A stretch of DNA of 64,000 bases from VAXT01 sp963698015. GTDB lineage: Bacteria > Actinomycetota > Thermoleophilia > Gaiellales > Gaiellaceae. Shown piece by piece: positions 23,526 through 31,760 of the stretch. The notes under the pieces are model-generated. The model did no database searches. It had not been told where the DNA came from and saw nothing but the letters and a program-made list of their open reading frames with translations. Every line of letters begins with the position of its first letter. Within the stretch, counting starts at the first letter, position 1. The DNA is taken from contig OY969109.1 of the NCBI GenBank assembly GCA_963698015.1, positions 2,294,001-2,358,000 on the forward strand, read 5' to 3'. A program made the position numbers and the translations under genes.

Positions 23526-24062
23526 GTGCGAAAGATCGTCGTGTACGAGTTGTTGTCCCTCGACGGGGTTGCCGAGGACCCAGATGGTTTCTTCGCCGAC
23601 TGGGACGACGCGATGGACGCCAACCTTGCCGCTGTGATCGCAACACAGGACGCGGTCATTCTCGGCCGCCGTAGCTACACCGAGTGGGCGCAGTTCTGGC
23701 CGAGCAGCCAGATCCAGCCATTCGCGACATTCATCAACGGGGTCACGAAGTATGTCGCGACATCGACGCCCCTTGACCGAGATTGGGCCAATGCGACGGT
23801 GCTCGACGGCGGGCTGGTCGAATTCGTTCGGGATCTCAAGCAGCAGCGCGGAGGCGATGTCGGCGTTCACGCAAGTATCTCGGTCGCGCAGGCGCTGCTC
23901 GCCGCCGACGTTGTCGACGAACTCAGGCTCGTGATAGCGCCGAGGATCGCCGGCCGCGGACGACGACTCCTCGACGGCTTGCCATCGATTGAGCTCGAAT
24001 CGATCCGAAGCGAGATCTCACCGACTGGCTATCTGCTAGTCGACTATCGCGTTATTCGTTAG
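23526..24062 (+). CDS. dihydrofolate reductase family (RibD C-terminal-like) protein
   Basis: 178 aa from GTG 23526 with GGAGG about ten bases upstream. The fold is marked by MRKIVVYELLSLDGVAEDPD, DAVILGRRSYTEWAQFWPSS, NGVTKYVATSTPLDRDWANA, GDVGVHASISVAQALLAADV and DELRLVIAPRIAGRGRRLLD. These stand-alone reductases bind NADPH but their substrates are mostly unknown; it is not the housekeeping folA. It sits alone in the accessory island. Confidence 0.82.
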   Translation: MRKIVVYELLSLDGVAEDPDGFFADWDDAMDANLAAVIATQDAVILGRRSYTEWAQFWPSSQIQPFATFINGVTKYVATSTPLDRDWANATVLDGGLVEFVRDLKQQRGGDVGVHASISVAQALLAADVVDELRLVIAPRIAGRGRRLLDGLPSIELESIRSEISPTGYLLVDYRVIR

Positions 24063-24126
24063 AGCTTGGAAGATAACGGTTTGAGGTCCGGAGGCGTGGC
24101 TCCGGGGGACGCCAACCTGCTCAAGC

Positions 24127-24310
24127 GTCCACCTTGTCGCCTTCGATCATCAGACCAAGGCGCTCTACGACCAGCTTCTATCGCACCCCTGACGAGGCGA
24201 CGCAGAACTGGCCAGTGTGCGCTGGCTGCGTTTCGAGGACCTCACGCAGATATGGAAGCCCATCCTTCAGCGACGTTGGACGCACAGCATCAGAACACGA
24301 GTCGGTCGTC
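24127..24310 (+). pseudogene. decayed coding remnant of unknown origin
   Basis: Frame 1 reads VHLVAFDHQTKALYDQLLSH, then a TGA (24190-24192), then AELASVRWLRFEDLTQIWKP and ILQRRWTHSIRT. Both pieces look like real protein (aromatic and charged residues in helical pattern) while the other frames look random. No start codon fits. I treat it as the eroded end of a lost gene; the family is not recognised. Confidence 0.35.
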
Positions 24311-25285
24311 GAGGTAGCTCGAGACCGGCCAAGTTCCCTGAGATGTGTTCGAGATCACGGTGCGCGTGACGTTCGATTGCGGCTCGTGCATTGAGCTAAA
24401 AGAGACTCCGGCATCCATCCCCGTTAGCAGCACGGCGTCAGCGGACGCGTGCAACCAGAACCCGAGGCCGTACCGCCTCGACTGGGACGAGACATCGCTG
24501 CGAGGGCGAACCATCTCCGCGACCCAGTCGTGCGACACGATCCTTCCATCGAAGAACGCTGTCCAGAGTGACCTGATGTCAGCGGCGGTCGAGTAGATGC
24601 CTCCGTCGCCCGATCCTCGGACGGGCAGATGGAAGACGTTCGTCCTGTCGTTGCCCTCGAGGTAGCCACGAGCCGTTCGAGCCGGGAGCTCGTCCGAGCG
24701 CAGGAACGCGGTGTCGCGCATCCCCGCGCGCTCGCAGACGCGGCACTGCACGAGCTCGTGGAAGGGAGTGCCGGTCGCGCGCTCGGCGATGAGCGCGAGC
24801 ACGACGTAGCCGCTGTTGCAGTAGGCAAAGCGCTCGCCGGGCGCGAACTTCGGAGGGTGGCCGTCGAGAACCGCGAGGTAGTCCTCTGTCGTCGCGAGCT
24901 CGTGCACGGGGACGGGCATCAGATACTCATCGAGATCGAGGCCAACCTCCTCGTCGAGGTAATCCCCGATCCCTGAGCGATGTGCGAGTAGGTGCTCGAC
25001 GGTTACTCCGTTGCCCACGAGCGGGATGTCCTTCCCGAGAACCGAACGCGCCGTCGTCGTGAGCTGGAGCGTGCCATCTTCCACGAGGCTGACCACGGTG
25101 AGGGCCGTCAGGCCCTTCGTTCCGCTCGCCAGCGCAAAGCGTGTGTCGACCTCGTTCGGGATGTCGTAGCTGCGGTGCGCCAGCCCGTACGCCTTCACGA
25201 TCTCGACCCTGTCGCCACGATCAACACGAACGACACCCGAGAACCCCGTCTCCGAGGCAATCACGTCGAGCTCCCCAATGGACAT
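24290..25285 (-). CDS. serine beta-lactamase-like hydrolase (class C/esterase fold)
   Basis: 331 aa. The active-site SxxK is seen in FALASGTKGLTALTVVSLVE, and the YxN motif in ERFAYCNSGYVVLALIAERA. The region FSGVVRVDRGDRVEIVKAYG, LAHRSYDIPNEVDTRF is typical for class C-like serine hydrolases. GSGDGGIYSTAADIRSLWTA is also conserved. There is no clear signal peptide, so it is more likely a cytoplasmic esterase or peptidase than a resistance enzyme. Its 3' end overlaps the decayed remnant on the other strand. Confidence 0.82.
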   Translation of the reverse strand: MSIGELDVIASETGFSGVVRVDRGDRVEIVKAYGLAHRSYDIPNEVDTRFALASGTKGLTALTVVSLVEDGTLQLTTTARSVLGKDIPLVGNGVTVEHLLAHRSGIGDYLDEEVGLDLDEYLMPVPVHELATTEDYLAVLDGHPPKFAPGERFAYCNSGYVVLALIAERATGTPFHELVQCRVCERAGMRDTAFLRSDELPARTARGYLEGNDRTNVFHLPVRGSGDGGIYSTAADIRSLWTAFFDGRIVSHDWVAEMVRPRSDVSSQSRRYGLGFWLHASADAVLLTGMDAGVSFSSMHEPQSNVTRTVISNTSQGTWPVSSYLDDRLVF

Positions 25286-25328
25286 CGACCGGAAGTTATC
25301 CGAGCATCTCTCCCGTCACGCTGGTGAT

Positions 25329-26906
25329 TCAGCGGCCGCCTTGAGAGCGCTGAGCCAGGCGACGCGGCGCCGTCTGCGCTGGCTCCGGAACCGGCGCCGG
25401 GCCGTCGGCGGCCACGAAGTCCCGCGACCGCACCAGCGCATACCCCGCCACGGATCCCACCGCCGCCACGGCGACGCTCACCAGCGCGATCGTGTTGAAG
25501 CCCGTCACGAACGCGTGATGCGCGGCGTCCACCACCTTGTCTTGGTCGGCGGGCGGCACCGCCTGCACGGCGCGCCCGGTCCCGCCTGACGCCACAGCCC
25601 GCGCAAGCTCGTGGACGTGCGACGACGCGGACGTGCCCGCGAGCAGCGGGGTGAGCGTCGACTCGATCTTCGACTGGAAGATCGAGCCGAGGCCGGCGAT
25701 CCCGGTGGCCAGCCCGAGCTGGCGAGCCGTGTTGTTCGCGCCCGACGCCATGCCGCTCAGCTGCGGGGCGACCACGCCGACGGCGGTCGAGGCCAGCCCT
25801 GGGGTGGCCAGGCCTATCCCCATGCCGGCCAGGATCTGGCCGGGCAGCAGCGCGGTCCATCCGGACGAGTCGGACAAGTTCCCCATCAGCATCAGCCCGA
25901 CCGTTACGAACGCGAGCCCCGTCCCGAGCAGCAGCCGTACCGGCACGCGTGCCGTCAGGCGGCCGCTCAGCGGCGAGACGATCAGGATCGGCCCGGTGAC
26001 CGGCAGCGTCCGGAGCCCTGCCTCGAACGGTGAGAAGCCCAGCACGTTCTGGAAGAAGAGCGTGATGTAGAGGAACATCGAGAAGATCGACGCTCCCAGC
26101 GTGAAGGCGACGATCGTGGCCCCCGTGAAGGACGGCTTGCGGAACAGCGAGAGGTCGAGCAGCGGGTCGGCGGCGCGGCGCTCCGCCACCACGAACAGCA
26201 CGAGCAGCAGTGCGGAGGCCGCGAAGCAGCTGATGATACGGGCGCTTCCCCAGCCCTCCTCGTTGCCTCGGATCAGCGCGTAGACGAGCAGGAAGAGCGC
26301 GGGGCACAGCAGCGCCACGCCGCGGAGGTCGACGCCCGCGGCGGCCGGGTCGCGCGACTCGCGCAACCGCAGCCGTGCGACTACGAGCGCGGCCAGGCCG
26401 ATCGGCACGTTCACGAGGAAAACCCAGCGCCACGACAGCGCGTCCACGAGCGCACCGCCTACGAGCGGCCCGATCGAGACCGCCGCGGCCGTGGTCGCGC
26501 CCCAGATGCCGAGCGCGGTCCCGCGCTCGCGACCCTGGAACTCCTGCGCGATCAGCGCCAGCGAGGTGCCGAACATCATCGCCCCGCCGATCCCCTGCGT
26601 CGCGCGCGAGACGTTCAGGAAGAGCGGGTCGGTAGCCAGCCCGCAGGCCAGCGACGAAGCGGTGAAGATCGCCAGCCCGAGCATGAAGACGCGCCTGCGG
26701 CCGACCTTGTCGGCCAGCGACCCCGCCGCCAGCACGAAACCCGCGAGGGTCAGCGCGTAGGCGTCGATCACCCACTGGAGATCGCTGAAGTCGGCGCCGA
26801 GGTCGCGCTCGATCGACGGCAGCGCGACGTTCACGATCGTCACGTCGAGCAACAACATGAAGATCGCGATGCAGCTCGCGAGCAGAGTCCACCACTTGCG
26901 CTCCAC
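25329..26906 (-). CDS. MFS drug transporter, DHA2 (14-helix) family
   Basis: 525 aa. Motif C-like and DHA2 signatures are present: LLASCIAIFMLLLDVTIVNV at helix 1, WVIDAYALTLAGFVLAAGSL at helix 2, DKVGRRRVF (motif A), and SWRWVFLVNVPIGLAALVVA at helix 6, followed by eight more hydrophobic segments. Members export drugs with protons across the inner membrane. The start GTG stands nine bases behind a minus-strand TAGTCT, so the mRNA is probably leaderless. No local regulator is next to it. Confidence 0.9.
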   Translation of the reverse strand: MERKWWTLLASCIAIFMLLLDVTIVNVALPSIERDLGADFSDLQWVIDAYALTLAGFVLAAGSLADKVGRRRVFMLGLAIFTASSLACGLATDPLFLNVSRATQGIGGAMMFGTSLALIAQEFQGRERGTALGIWGATTAAAVSIGPLVGGALVDALSWRWVFLVNVPIGLAALVVARLRLRESRDPAAAGVDLRGVALLCPALFLLVYALIRGNEEGWGSARIISCFAASALLLVLFVVAERRAADPLLDLSLFRKPSFTGATIVAFTLGASIFSMFLYITLFFQNVLGFSPFEAGLRTLPVTGPILIVSPLSGRLTARVPVRLLLGTGLAFVTVGLMLMGNLSDSSGWTALLPGQILAGMGIGLATPGLASTAVGVVAPQLSGMASGANNTARQLGLATGIAGLGSIFQSKIESTLTPLLAGTSASSHVHELARAVASGGTGRAVQAVPPADQDKVVDAAHHAFVTGFNTIALVSVAVAAVGSVAGYALVRSRDFVAADGPAPVPEPAQTAPRRLAQRSQGGR

Positions 26907-26915
26907 CGGGTTCCG

Positions 26916-26921
26916 AGACTA
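26916..26921 (-). promoter_or_regulatory. -10 element TAGTCT (minus strand), leaderless
   Basis: Nine bases separate it from the GTG of the DHA2 transporter (26906). The surrounding CCGAGACTA on the plus strand recurs at the other MFS gene (30237-30242). Confidence 0.5.
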
Positions 26922-27039
26922 CACCGGGGTGGTCCTCGCGAGATGTCGGCGACCGGGGTCGTTGCCACCCAACCAGCCCGTAGGCGATCGAGTCGCGGCG
27001 GCTTCGTGACCCTTTTTGCTTCTCCAGACCGGCAGGGGG

Positions 27040-27045
27040 TAGTCT
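27040..27045 (+). promoter_or_regulatory. promoter of the epoxide hydrolase gene
   Basis: TAGTCT at 27040-27045 with TTGCTT at 27016-27021, an 18-bp spacer, and a leader of about 25 nt carrying CGGAGG before ATG 27078. Confidence 0.5.
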
Positions 27046-27077
27046 CGCGCCCAAGTCACCTACCCACGGAGGTCCTC

Positions 27078-27968
27078 ATGACCACCACCAGCATGCTCCC
27101 TGACGTCGGGATCGAGCTTCGGGAGGGTTACGCCCAAGTGGGCGACGTGAACCTGCATTACGTCGAGGCTGGCGATGGGCCGCTGATCGTTCTGCTGCAC
27201 GGCTTCCCGGAGTTCTGGTTCGGTTGGCGGCGACAGATCGAGCCGCTCGCGGCGGCGGGTTTCCGGGTCGTCGCCCCCGACACGCGTGGCTACAACCTGT
27301 CGTCGAAGCCAGAGGGGTTCGAGGACTACGCCGTCGACCTGCTCGCCGCCGACATCCGCGGCCTCATCGGAGAACTCGGTGCGGAGTCCGCGCTCTTGGT
27401 CGGTCACGACTGGGGAGGAAGCATCGCCTGGACCATCGCGATGAACCACCCCGAGGTGGTCGACCGACTCGCCATCCTCAACGCGGCTCATCCGCGGCGG
27501 CTCCAAGAGGGACTGCATCACCCCAGCCAGCTCCGGAAGTCCTGGTACTTCTTCTTCTTTGCAGTACCGGGACTGCCCGAGGACGTCGTGCACGCCAGAG
27601 ACTGGCACTTCTTCCGACACTTCCTGCAGGACGCGAACCCGCCTTACACGCCACAGGAAATCGAACGCTACGTCGAGGCCTGGTCGCAGCCAGGGGCAGC
27701 GGCCGGGATGATCAACTACTACCGCGCTTCGGTCAGACAGTCTCAGAAGGAAGCCGCAGCAAAGATTCGCCCGATCGCGGCACCGACACTGGTCATCTGG
27801 GGGGAGCGCGATTCATACCTCGGCTCCGACCTCGCCGAGCCCGACCGCGACGACGTACCTAACCTCGACCGCGTGGAGCGCCTGGCCGACGCGTCGCACT
27901 GGGTGCATCACGACGAGGCTGAACGCGTCAACCACCTGCTTATCGACTTCTTCGCCCCCGCGGCATAG
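27078..27968 (+). CDS. epoxide hydrolase-type alpha/beta hydrolase
   Basis: 296 aa from ATG 27078, where a CGGAGG site fits; the frame stays open further upstream without support. Motifs of the epoxide hydrolase group: LLHGFPEFWFGWRRQIEPLA (HGFP oxyanion motif), LLVGHDWGGSIAWTIAMNHP (Asp nucleophile in GHDWGG), WGERDSYLGSDLAEP (acid) and DASHWVHHDEAERVN (His base). The lid carries tyrosines (MINYYRASV). It could open epoxides or dehalogenate; the HDW context favours epoxide hydrolase. A dispersed element lies 35 bp after the stop. Confidence 0.88.
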   Translation: MTTTSMLPDVGIELREGYAQVGDVNLHYVEAGDGPLIVLLHGFPEFWFGWRRQIEPLAAAGFRVVAPDTRGYNLSSKPEGFEDYAVDLLAADIRGLIGELGAESALLVGHDWGGSIAWTIAMNHPEVVDRLAILNAAHPRRLQEGLHHPSQLRKSWYFFFFAVPGLPEDVVHARDWHFFRHFLQDANPPYTPQEIERYVEAWSQPGAAAGMINYYRASVRQSQKEAAAKIRPIAAPTLVIWGERDSYLGSDLAEPDRDDVPNLDRVERLADASHWVHHDEAERVNHLLIDFFAPAA

Positions 27969-28002
27969 GCGCTAAAGGCTTGGTCGAGCGTGCTCGTATG
28001 CG

Positions 28003-28026
28003 CCAGCGTGCGGGAATGTCCCCCGA
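28003..28026 (+). repeat. dispersed element, copy 4
   Basis: CCAGCGTGCGGGAATG followed by TCCCCCGA, 35 bp past the epoxide hydrolase stop. Confidence 0.72.
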
Positions 28027-28209
28027 CGGGGAGGCTGCGAGTAAGCCGGACGGTGCGTTAGGTTCCGCCAGCGCCGTTCCCGTCACTCGGAGCGCCACCG
28101 GCGCAGTCGCATCGAAGAGCTAGCTGGTCGAGAGACCTCGGCATCGATTGATGCGAAGCGATGACTTCGCCTCGCGGCGGGAGTCGTACCGTTGGTAAGA
28201 GGTTGATTG

Positions 28210-28827
28210 GTGATAACGCCGCCCACGATCACGCCGTTGCTCGTGGCCGAGTTGCTCGTCGAGGGCGAGCGCTGGCCGGTCTACGTCCACGTCATCGACC
28301 ATCCCGCCGCCCGAGTCCTGGTCGACACCGGCATGACGGAGCTGCACCCGGAGGTGGCCGACCTTGACCCCCGCCTCGTCCCACTGAGCGAGCAGGCCTT
28401 CGACCTCGCGGGCGTCGACGTCGTCGTCAACACGCACCTGCACTTCGACCACTGCGGCGGCAACCACCTCTTCGCCGGACGGCCGATCTACGTTCAGCGG
28501 CAGGAGCTCGAGGACGCGCGTACGGAGGACGACTACACGATCCGCGAGTGGGTCGAGGCGCCCGGCGTGCGCTACGAGCCGGTCGACGGCGAGCTCGAGC
28601 TGCTGCCCGGGCTCCGCCTCGTCCCGGCGCCGGGCCACACGCGCGGCCTGCAGGTGGTCGTCGTCGAGACGGGCGGGCGTCCGGTCGTCGTCGGCGGCGA
28701 CGTGGCCGTTCGCTTCGGCGAGCTCGACGAACCGCGCACAGACGGCCAGCTGCGGGTACGCGCGCTCGAGCCCGAGCTCGTCTGGCTCGCGCACGAGCAC
28801 GAGCCCTGGCGGCCCCGCACCATGTAA
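28210..28827 (+). CDS. metallo-beta-lactamase-fold hydrolase, lactonase-like
   Basis: 205 aa from GTG 28210, seven bases after AAGAGG (TTG 28207 is the alternative). The zinc motif is intact: VVVNTHLHFDHCGGNHLFAG (HxHxDH), followed by APGHTRGLQVVVVETGG (third His) and GGDVAVRFGE (bridging Asp), WLAHEHEPW (last His). The compact size and the VYVHVIDHP...LVDTGM start resemble N-acyl-homoserine lactonases of the AttM/AiiA type. Quorum-signal cleavage is possible but not proven. Confidence 0.85.
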   Translation: MITPPTITPLLVAELLVEGERWPVYVHVIDHPAARVLVDTGMTELHPEVADLDPRLVPLSEQAFDLAGVDVVVNTHLHFDHCGGNHLFAGRPIYVQRQELEDARTEDDYTIREWVEAPGVRYEPVDGELELLPGLRLVPAPGHTRGLQVVVVETGGRPVVVGGDVAVRFGELDEPRTDGQLRVRALEPELVWLAHEHEPWRPRTM

Positions 28828-28982
28828 GGCGCGCCGCAGTGCATATGGCCCGCGGTGGCCTACAAGTGGGTCGTCCTCTCGAACACAACGATCGGGACGG
28901 CGGATCGCTGGCAGAAGCGGACGGGCACGAAATCGAGCCTCCGTCGCACTAGGTTCGCCCGGGGAGTGGGCGTTGCGGTGGG

Positions 28983-29006
28983 CCAGCGTGTGGGAATGTC
29001 CCTTGA
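28983..29006 (+). repeat. dispersed element, copy 5
   Basis: CCAGCGTGTGGGAATG followed by TCCCTTGA, preceded by GCGGTGGG exactly as in copy 2. It lies between the convergent lactonase and MFS genes; nothing else is seen in that 220-bp gap. Confidence 0.72.
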
Positions 29007-29051
29007 GCGACCGCTCGATCGACGCGGTCGTGGCGCAGCTCGTCTCGAGGG

Positions 29052-30230
29052 CTAGTCGCCTCGGCGAAGCACGCCCGCGGCCAACGCGATGATTCCCACC
29101 AGGACGGCGACGAGGCAAAACGAGGTCGTGAGCGACGACGCCGAGGCGATGCCGCCGATCACTCCCGGGGCGACGAGGCCGCTCGCGTAGGCGACGACGG
29201 CGACGCCGGCGATGCTGCGCGCGGGATGGGCGCCTACGCGCCCGGCCGCGGCGAACACGAGCGGGACGACGACTGCGAGGCCGATCCCGAGGAGTGCGAA
29301 GCCCAGGAGGCCGACCGCCAGGCCGGGCGCCAGTACGACTGCGACGGCGCCGACGAAGGCGCACGCCCCTGAGATGCGGACGGTACGGACCGGCCCCAGC
29401 CTGCGGATCACGCGGTCGCCCATGAGCCTGACCGTCGCCATCGCGACAGCGAACGCCGAGACAGCCAGCGCTGCGACGCTCGCCGACCCGCCGAGCTCGT
29501 TGCGGATGTAGAACGCCGACCAGTCGGTTCCGGCCTGCTCGCCGAAGACGGCGCAGAGGCCGACGAGCCCGATCAGGAGGACGGGCCGGGTCGGAAGCGC
29601 GAAGTGCGGCGGCGCAGGTGCGTTGGTCGTCGTCGGGTCCTCGATCAGAAGCTGCGCGACGGCCACGCCGACCGTGGCGAGGACGAGCGCCTCGACCGCG
29701 AACTGGACTCGCGTGTCGATGCCGGCGTGGGACGCGAGGGCCGAGACGGCCGACCCGACCAGGACGCCCACGCTCCAGAAGCCGTGCAGGCTCGACATGA
29801 CCGACCGGCCGAACAGCTTCTCCACCAAGACGCCCTCCGCATTCATCGCCATGTCCGCGAGCCCCGCGACCGCGCCGAAGACGAGCAGGACGGCGCAGAG
29901 TGCCGCGAGTGACGTCGGCAGCGTCGGCAGGACGAGGCACGCGCACCACGCGACGATCGTGGCTGTGACGAACGGGCGGAGCGCGAAGCGGTGAGCGAGA
30001 CGGCCCGAGAAGGGCATGGCGAGCAGGGCGCCTATCCCCGGCATGAGGAGCGCAATCCCGAGATGGCCGACGCCGACGCCGACGTGTGACGCGATCCACG
30101 GAATGCGGGCCGCGAAGCTGCCCGTGACGCATCCGTGCACCGCGAACACCGCCGCCGTCCCGCGTCGCGCACGCTGGACGTCGGGAGCGGGCGCGACCTG
30201 ATCCGGTGCGGACGTCGCGGCCGCGGTCAC
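29052..30230 (-). CDS. MFS transporter (YbjJ-like, 12 helices)
   Basis: 392 aa. After a polar N-terminus, helix 1 (AAVFAVHGCVTGSFAARIPW) carries the GSFAARIPWI motif typical of YbjJ-like sugar/drug exporters; DMAMNAEGVLVEKLFGRSVM and SSLHGFWSVGVLVGSAVSAL follow. About twelve hydrophobic segments are present. Substrate unknown. GTG start six bases behind a minus-strand TAGTCT suggests a leaderless transcript. Confidence 0.86.
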   Translation of the reverse strand: MTAAATSAPDQVAPAPDVQRARRGTAAVFAVHGCVTGSFAARIPWIASHVGVGVGHLGIALLMPGIGALLAMPFSGRLAHRFALRPFVTATIVAWCACLVLPTLPTSLAALCAVLLVFGAVAGLADMAMNAEGVLVEKLFGRSVMSSLHGFWSVGVLVGSAVSALASHAGIDTRVQFAVEALVLATVGVAVAQLLIEDPTTTNAPAPPHFALPTRPVLLIGLVGLCAVFGEQAGTDWSAFYIRNELGGSASVAALAVSAFAVAMATVRLMGDRVIRRLGPVRTVRISGACAFVGAVAVVLAPGLAVGLLGFALLGIGLAVVVPLVFAAAGRVGAHPARSIAGVAVVAYASGLVAPGVIGGIASASSLTTSFCLVAVLVGIIALAAGVLRRGD

Positions 30231-30236
30231 CGTCCG

Positions 30237-30242
30237 AGACTA
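30237..30242 (-). promoter_or_regulatory. -10 element TAGTCT (minus strand), leaderless
   Basis: Six bases from the GTG of the MFS gene at 30230. Confidence 0.5.
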
Positions 30243-30244
30243 TC

Positions 30245-30363
30245 CAGCGTCGGCCGAGAACAACGTGCTCGCATCGTCGACCGACCTGCAGGCCGGAGCC
30301 GCCGCGGCGATCCGCACACTCGCCGCGAATGGCAACGTCACCGCGACCGAGCAGCTGCCCTAG
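30245..30363 (+). pseudogene. possible 3' remnant of a lost gene
   Basis: Frame 1 reads SAENNVLASSTDLQAGAAAA, then IRTLAANGNVTATEQLP and a TAG at 30361-30363. Composition looks protein-like, but there is no start codon and the piece is under 40 codons. Weakly supported. Confidence 0.25.
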
Positions 30364-30406
30364 GCGACGCAGCCGACGAACAAGTGCGCCCGTTGGCTCG
30401 CCTGCG

Positions 30407-30430
30407 CGAGTGTTCAGGAATGACGCCTGA
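30407..30430 (+). repeat. dispersed element, copy 6 (variant)
   Basis: Variant core CAGGAATGACGCCTGA preceded by GCGAGTGTT; TCAGG and CCTGA are perfect complements around a seven-base loop. It overlaps the last codons of the minus-strand membrane protein gene (30414-30680). Confidence 0.7.
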
Positions 30431-30680
30431 GCCCACCGTCCAAGATGAGACGGCGAACAACAGCGACGACTCCCCGGCCGACGGCATCCAGGGTGACCAC
30501 CCCGACCAACAAGAGTGCGAACACCACCAGGGGGGCGCCGCCCTCACGGTCGCCGTGAGCCCGTGCGACCACAATTCCGACAACGCCGACCAGAAGTGCA
30601 ACGGTGAAGAACACTCGGCCAGGCTGGGAGAGCCGAAGCCGGTGACCGAGCCATCTCCAATAGCTTCGGAGCCTCGCCAC
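30414..30680 (-). CDS. small membrane protein
   Basis: 88 aa from GTG 30680. A basic N-terminus (ARLRSYWRWLGHRLRLSQPG) precedes two hydrophobic helices (VFFTVALLVGVVGIVVARA and PLVVFALLLVGVVTLDAVG). The last residues GGLRRHS and the stop are supplied by dispersed element copy 6, so the original C-terminus may have been replaced by the element. No family recognised. Confidence 0.55.
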   Translation of the reverse strand: MARLRSYWRWLGHRLRLSQPGRVFFTVALLVGVVGIVVARAHGDREGGAPLVVFALLLVGVVTLDAVGRGVVAVVRRLILDGGLRRHS

Positions 30681-30719
30681 GCGTGAAGTCTAGGTCAGAG
30701 GAACGAGCGGCACTTTGGT

Positions 30720-30743
30720 CCAGTGTTCGGGAATGTCCCCTGA
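30720..30743 (+). repeat. dispersed element, copy 7
   Basis: CCAGTGTTCGGGAATG followed by TCCCCTGA, identical to copy 1 over 24 bases although 8.6 kb apart. It lies between the small membrane protein and the next plus-strand gene. Confidence 0.78.
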
Positions 30744-30812
30744 CGCCACTGGCTCATTCCGGGTCGCACTGCCCGTTAAGCGAGGCGCGAGAGTGCCACT
30801 TATCCGCTCGCG

Positions 30813-31361
30813 ATGCCAAGAGTACGTTACTTCCTTCGGGTCGATCCGCCGCCGGACGAGGGCGAAGCTCCTCGTGTGCCTCCGGATGTGCGTGAGCGTG
30901 TCCTCGAAGGACTCCGGCAGCGGTTCGATCCCCATCCACGCGAGCACTGGGAGGCGATTGACATCACGTCCGTCAGCAGCCGGTTGCTCCCGGATGAGTT
31001 CGACCAAATCAACTCGGAAGTCCATCGGCGACTCGGCGACATCCTCGACAAGATCGAGCCGGACTGGCGACATCACTACGTGCTGATCCCCGCGCTGCGC
31101 GTTCCGCACGAGTCCCCGCTGCCCCATCGGCGGCCTTGGCTCAGGCGCAGAGACGCCAGGCTGCGCGAGCGTCCTCTCGCCGGAGCTGCCCGGACGTTTC
31201 GTTTCATCTGTGTGACTCACACCAAGCGATCACGCGGCGCTTTCCAGCGCAGGGGCGAGCAGCCGGCGAGCGTGCAGCCTGTCCGTCGTCCCGTCGCGTG
31301 CTGGGCGATGAAGGCCAGTCTGTGCGTGCTCGTGCTCGTTCGGTTGGTCCAGAACGTGTAG
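30813..31361 (+). CDS. hypothetical protein with doubtful C-terminus
   Basis: 182 aa from ATG 30813. The first 95 residues look genuine: MPRVRYFLRVDPPPDEGEAP, DVRERVLEGLRQRFDPHPRE, HWEAIDITSVSSRLLPDEFD, QINSEVHRRLGDILDKIEPD. From about residue 100 (RRPWLRRRDARLRERPL) the text becomes Arg-rich and random, so a frameshift or read-through near 31130 is likely and the native protein was probably shorter or different at its end. Family not recognised. Confidence 0.45.
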   Translation: MPRVRYFLRVDPPPDEGEAPRVPPDVRERVLEGLRQRFDPHPREHWEAIDITSVSSRLLPDEFDQINSEVHRRLGDILDKIEPDWRHHYVLIPALRVPHESPLPHRRPWLRRRDARLRERPLAGAARTFRFICVTHTKRSRGAFQRRGEQPASVQPVRRPVACWAMKASLCVLVLVRLVQNV

Positions 31362-31477
31362 GCGCCTTGCCTCGCCCGCGTAGGCGAAGATCTGGTGAGG
31401 GTCGTGTATCGGGCTTGTGTCGTGATCGGAAGCCAAACGGGGGCCCTGATCCGACCGCCGAGTAGTGTTTGCGAGCG

Positions 31478-31720
31478 ATGACAGAGCGCCCGGAGTTCTC
31501 GGACAATCTCTTCAGGGAGATCGAGGCGCTCATTCGACGCGACTGGCCAAACGTGAGCGTGGGCGCCGCAACGCTTGGCGAGAGCTCGCTGGCCGTGATT
31601 GCCGTCTTTGGTGACGATCCCGATGACGTCCGGTCTGCTCGTGAAGTGCTGAGCAAGGACGTCCATGCTCACTGGGAACGACGTTTCGAAGCCGAGCGCC
31701 GAGACCCCTCGCGCAACTGA
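31478..31720 (+). CDS. 80-aa hypothetical protein
   Basis: ATG 31478 is preferred over the in-frame TTG at 31469. It reads MTERPEFSDNLFREIEALIR, RDWPNVSVGAATLGESSLAV, IAVFGDDPDDVRSAREVLSK, DVHAHWERRFEAERRD: an alpha/beta pattern with two amphipathic helices and a central strand pair. No motif is recognised. It has no partner gene in its direction. Confidence 0.5.
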   Translation: MTERPEFSDNLFREIEALIRRDWPNVSVGAATLGESSLAVIAVFGDDPDDVRSAREVLSKDVHAHWERRFEAERRDPSRN

Positions 31721-31760
31721 CGAGGGGCTCTCGAGTGCAGCGACGCTGGGAACCCCGCTC

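Noticed and set aside
24211..24231. Possible eighth dispersed-element copy
   Set aside because: Only CCAGTGTGCG matches; the diagnostic GGGAATG core is missing.
24290..25285. Antibiotic-resistance beta-lactamase
   Set aside because: SxxK and YxN are present, but there is no signal peptide and the sequence fits esterase-type class C homologues better.
28120..30132. 670-aa minus-strand frame
   Set aside because: It crosses the lactonase and MFS genes in the wrong frame with no domain; it is a GC-driven shadow.
22089..30743. Integron cassette array with attC sites
   Set aside because: The repeated element follows genes as attC sites would, but I find no R' GTTRRRY or R'' RYYYAAC boxes at the right distance and no integron integrase. 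It is reported as a dispersed element of unknown type.
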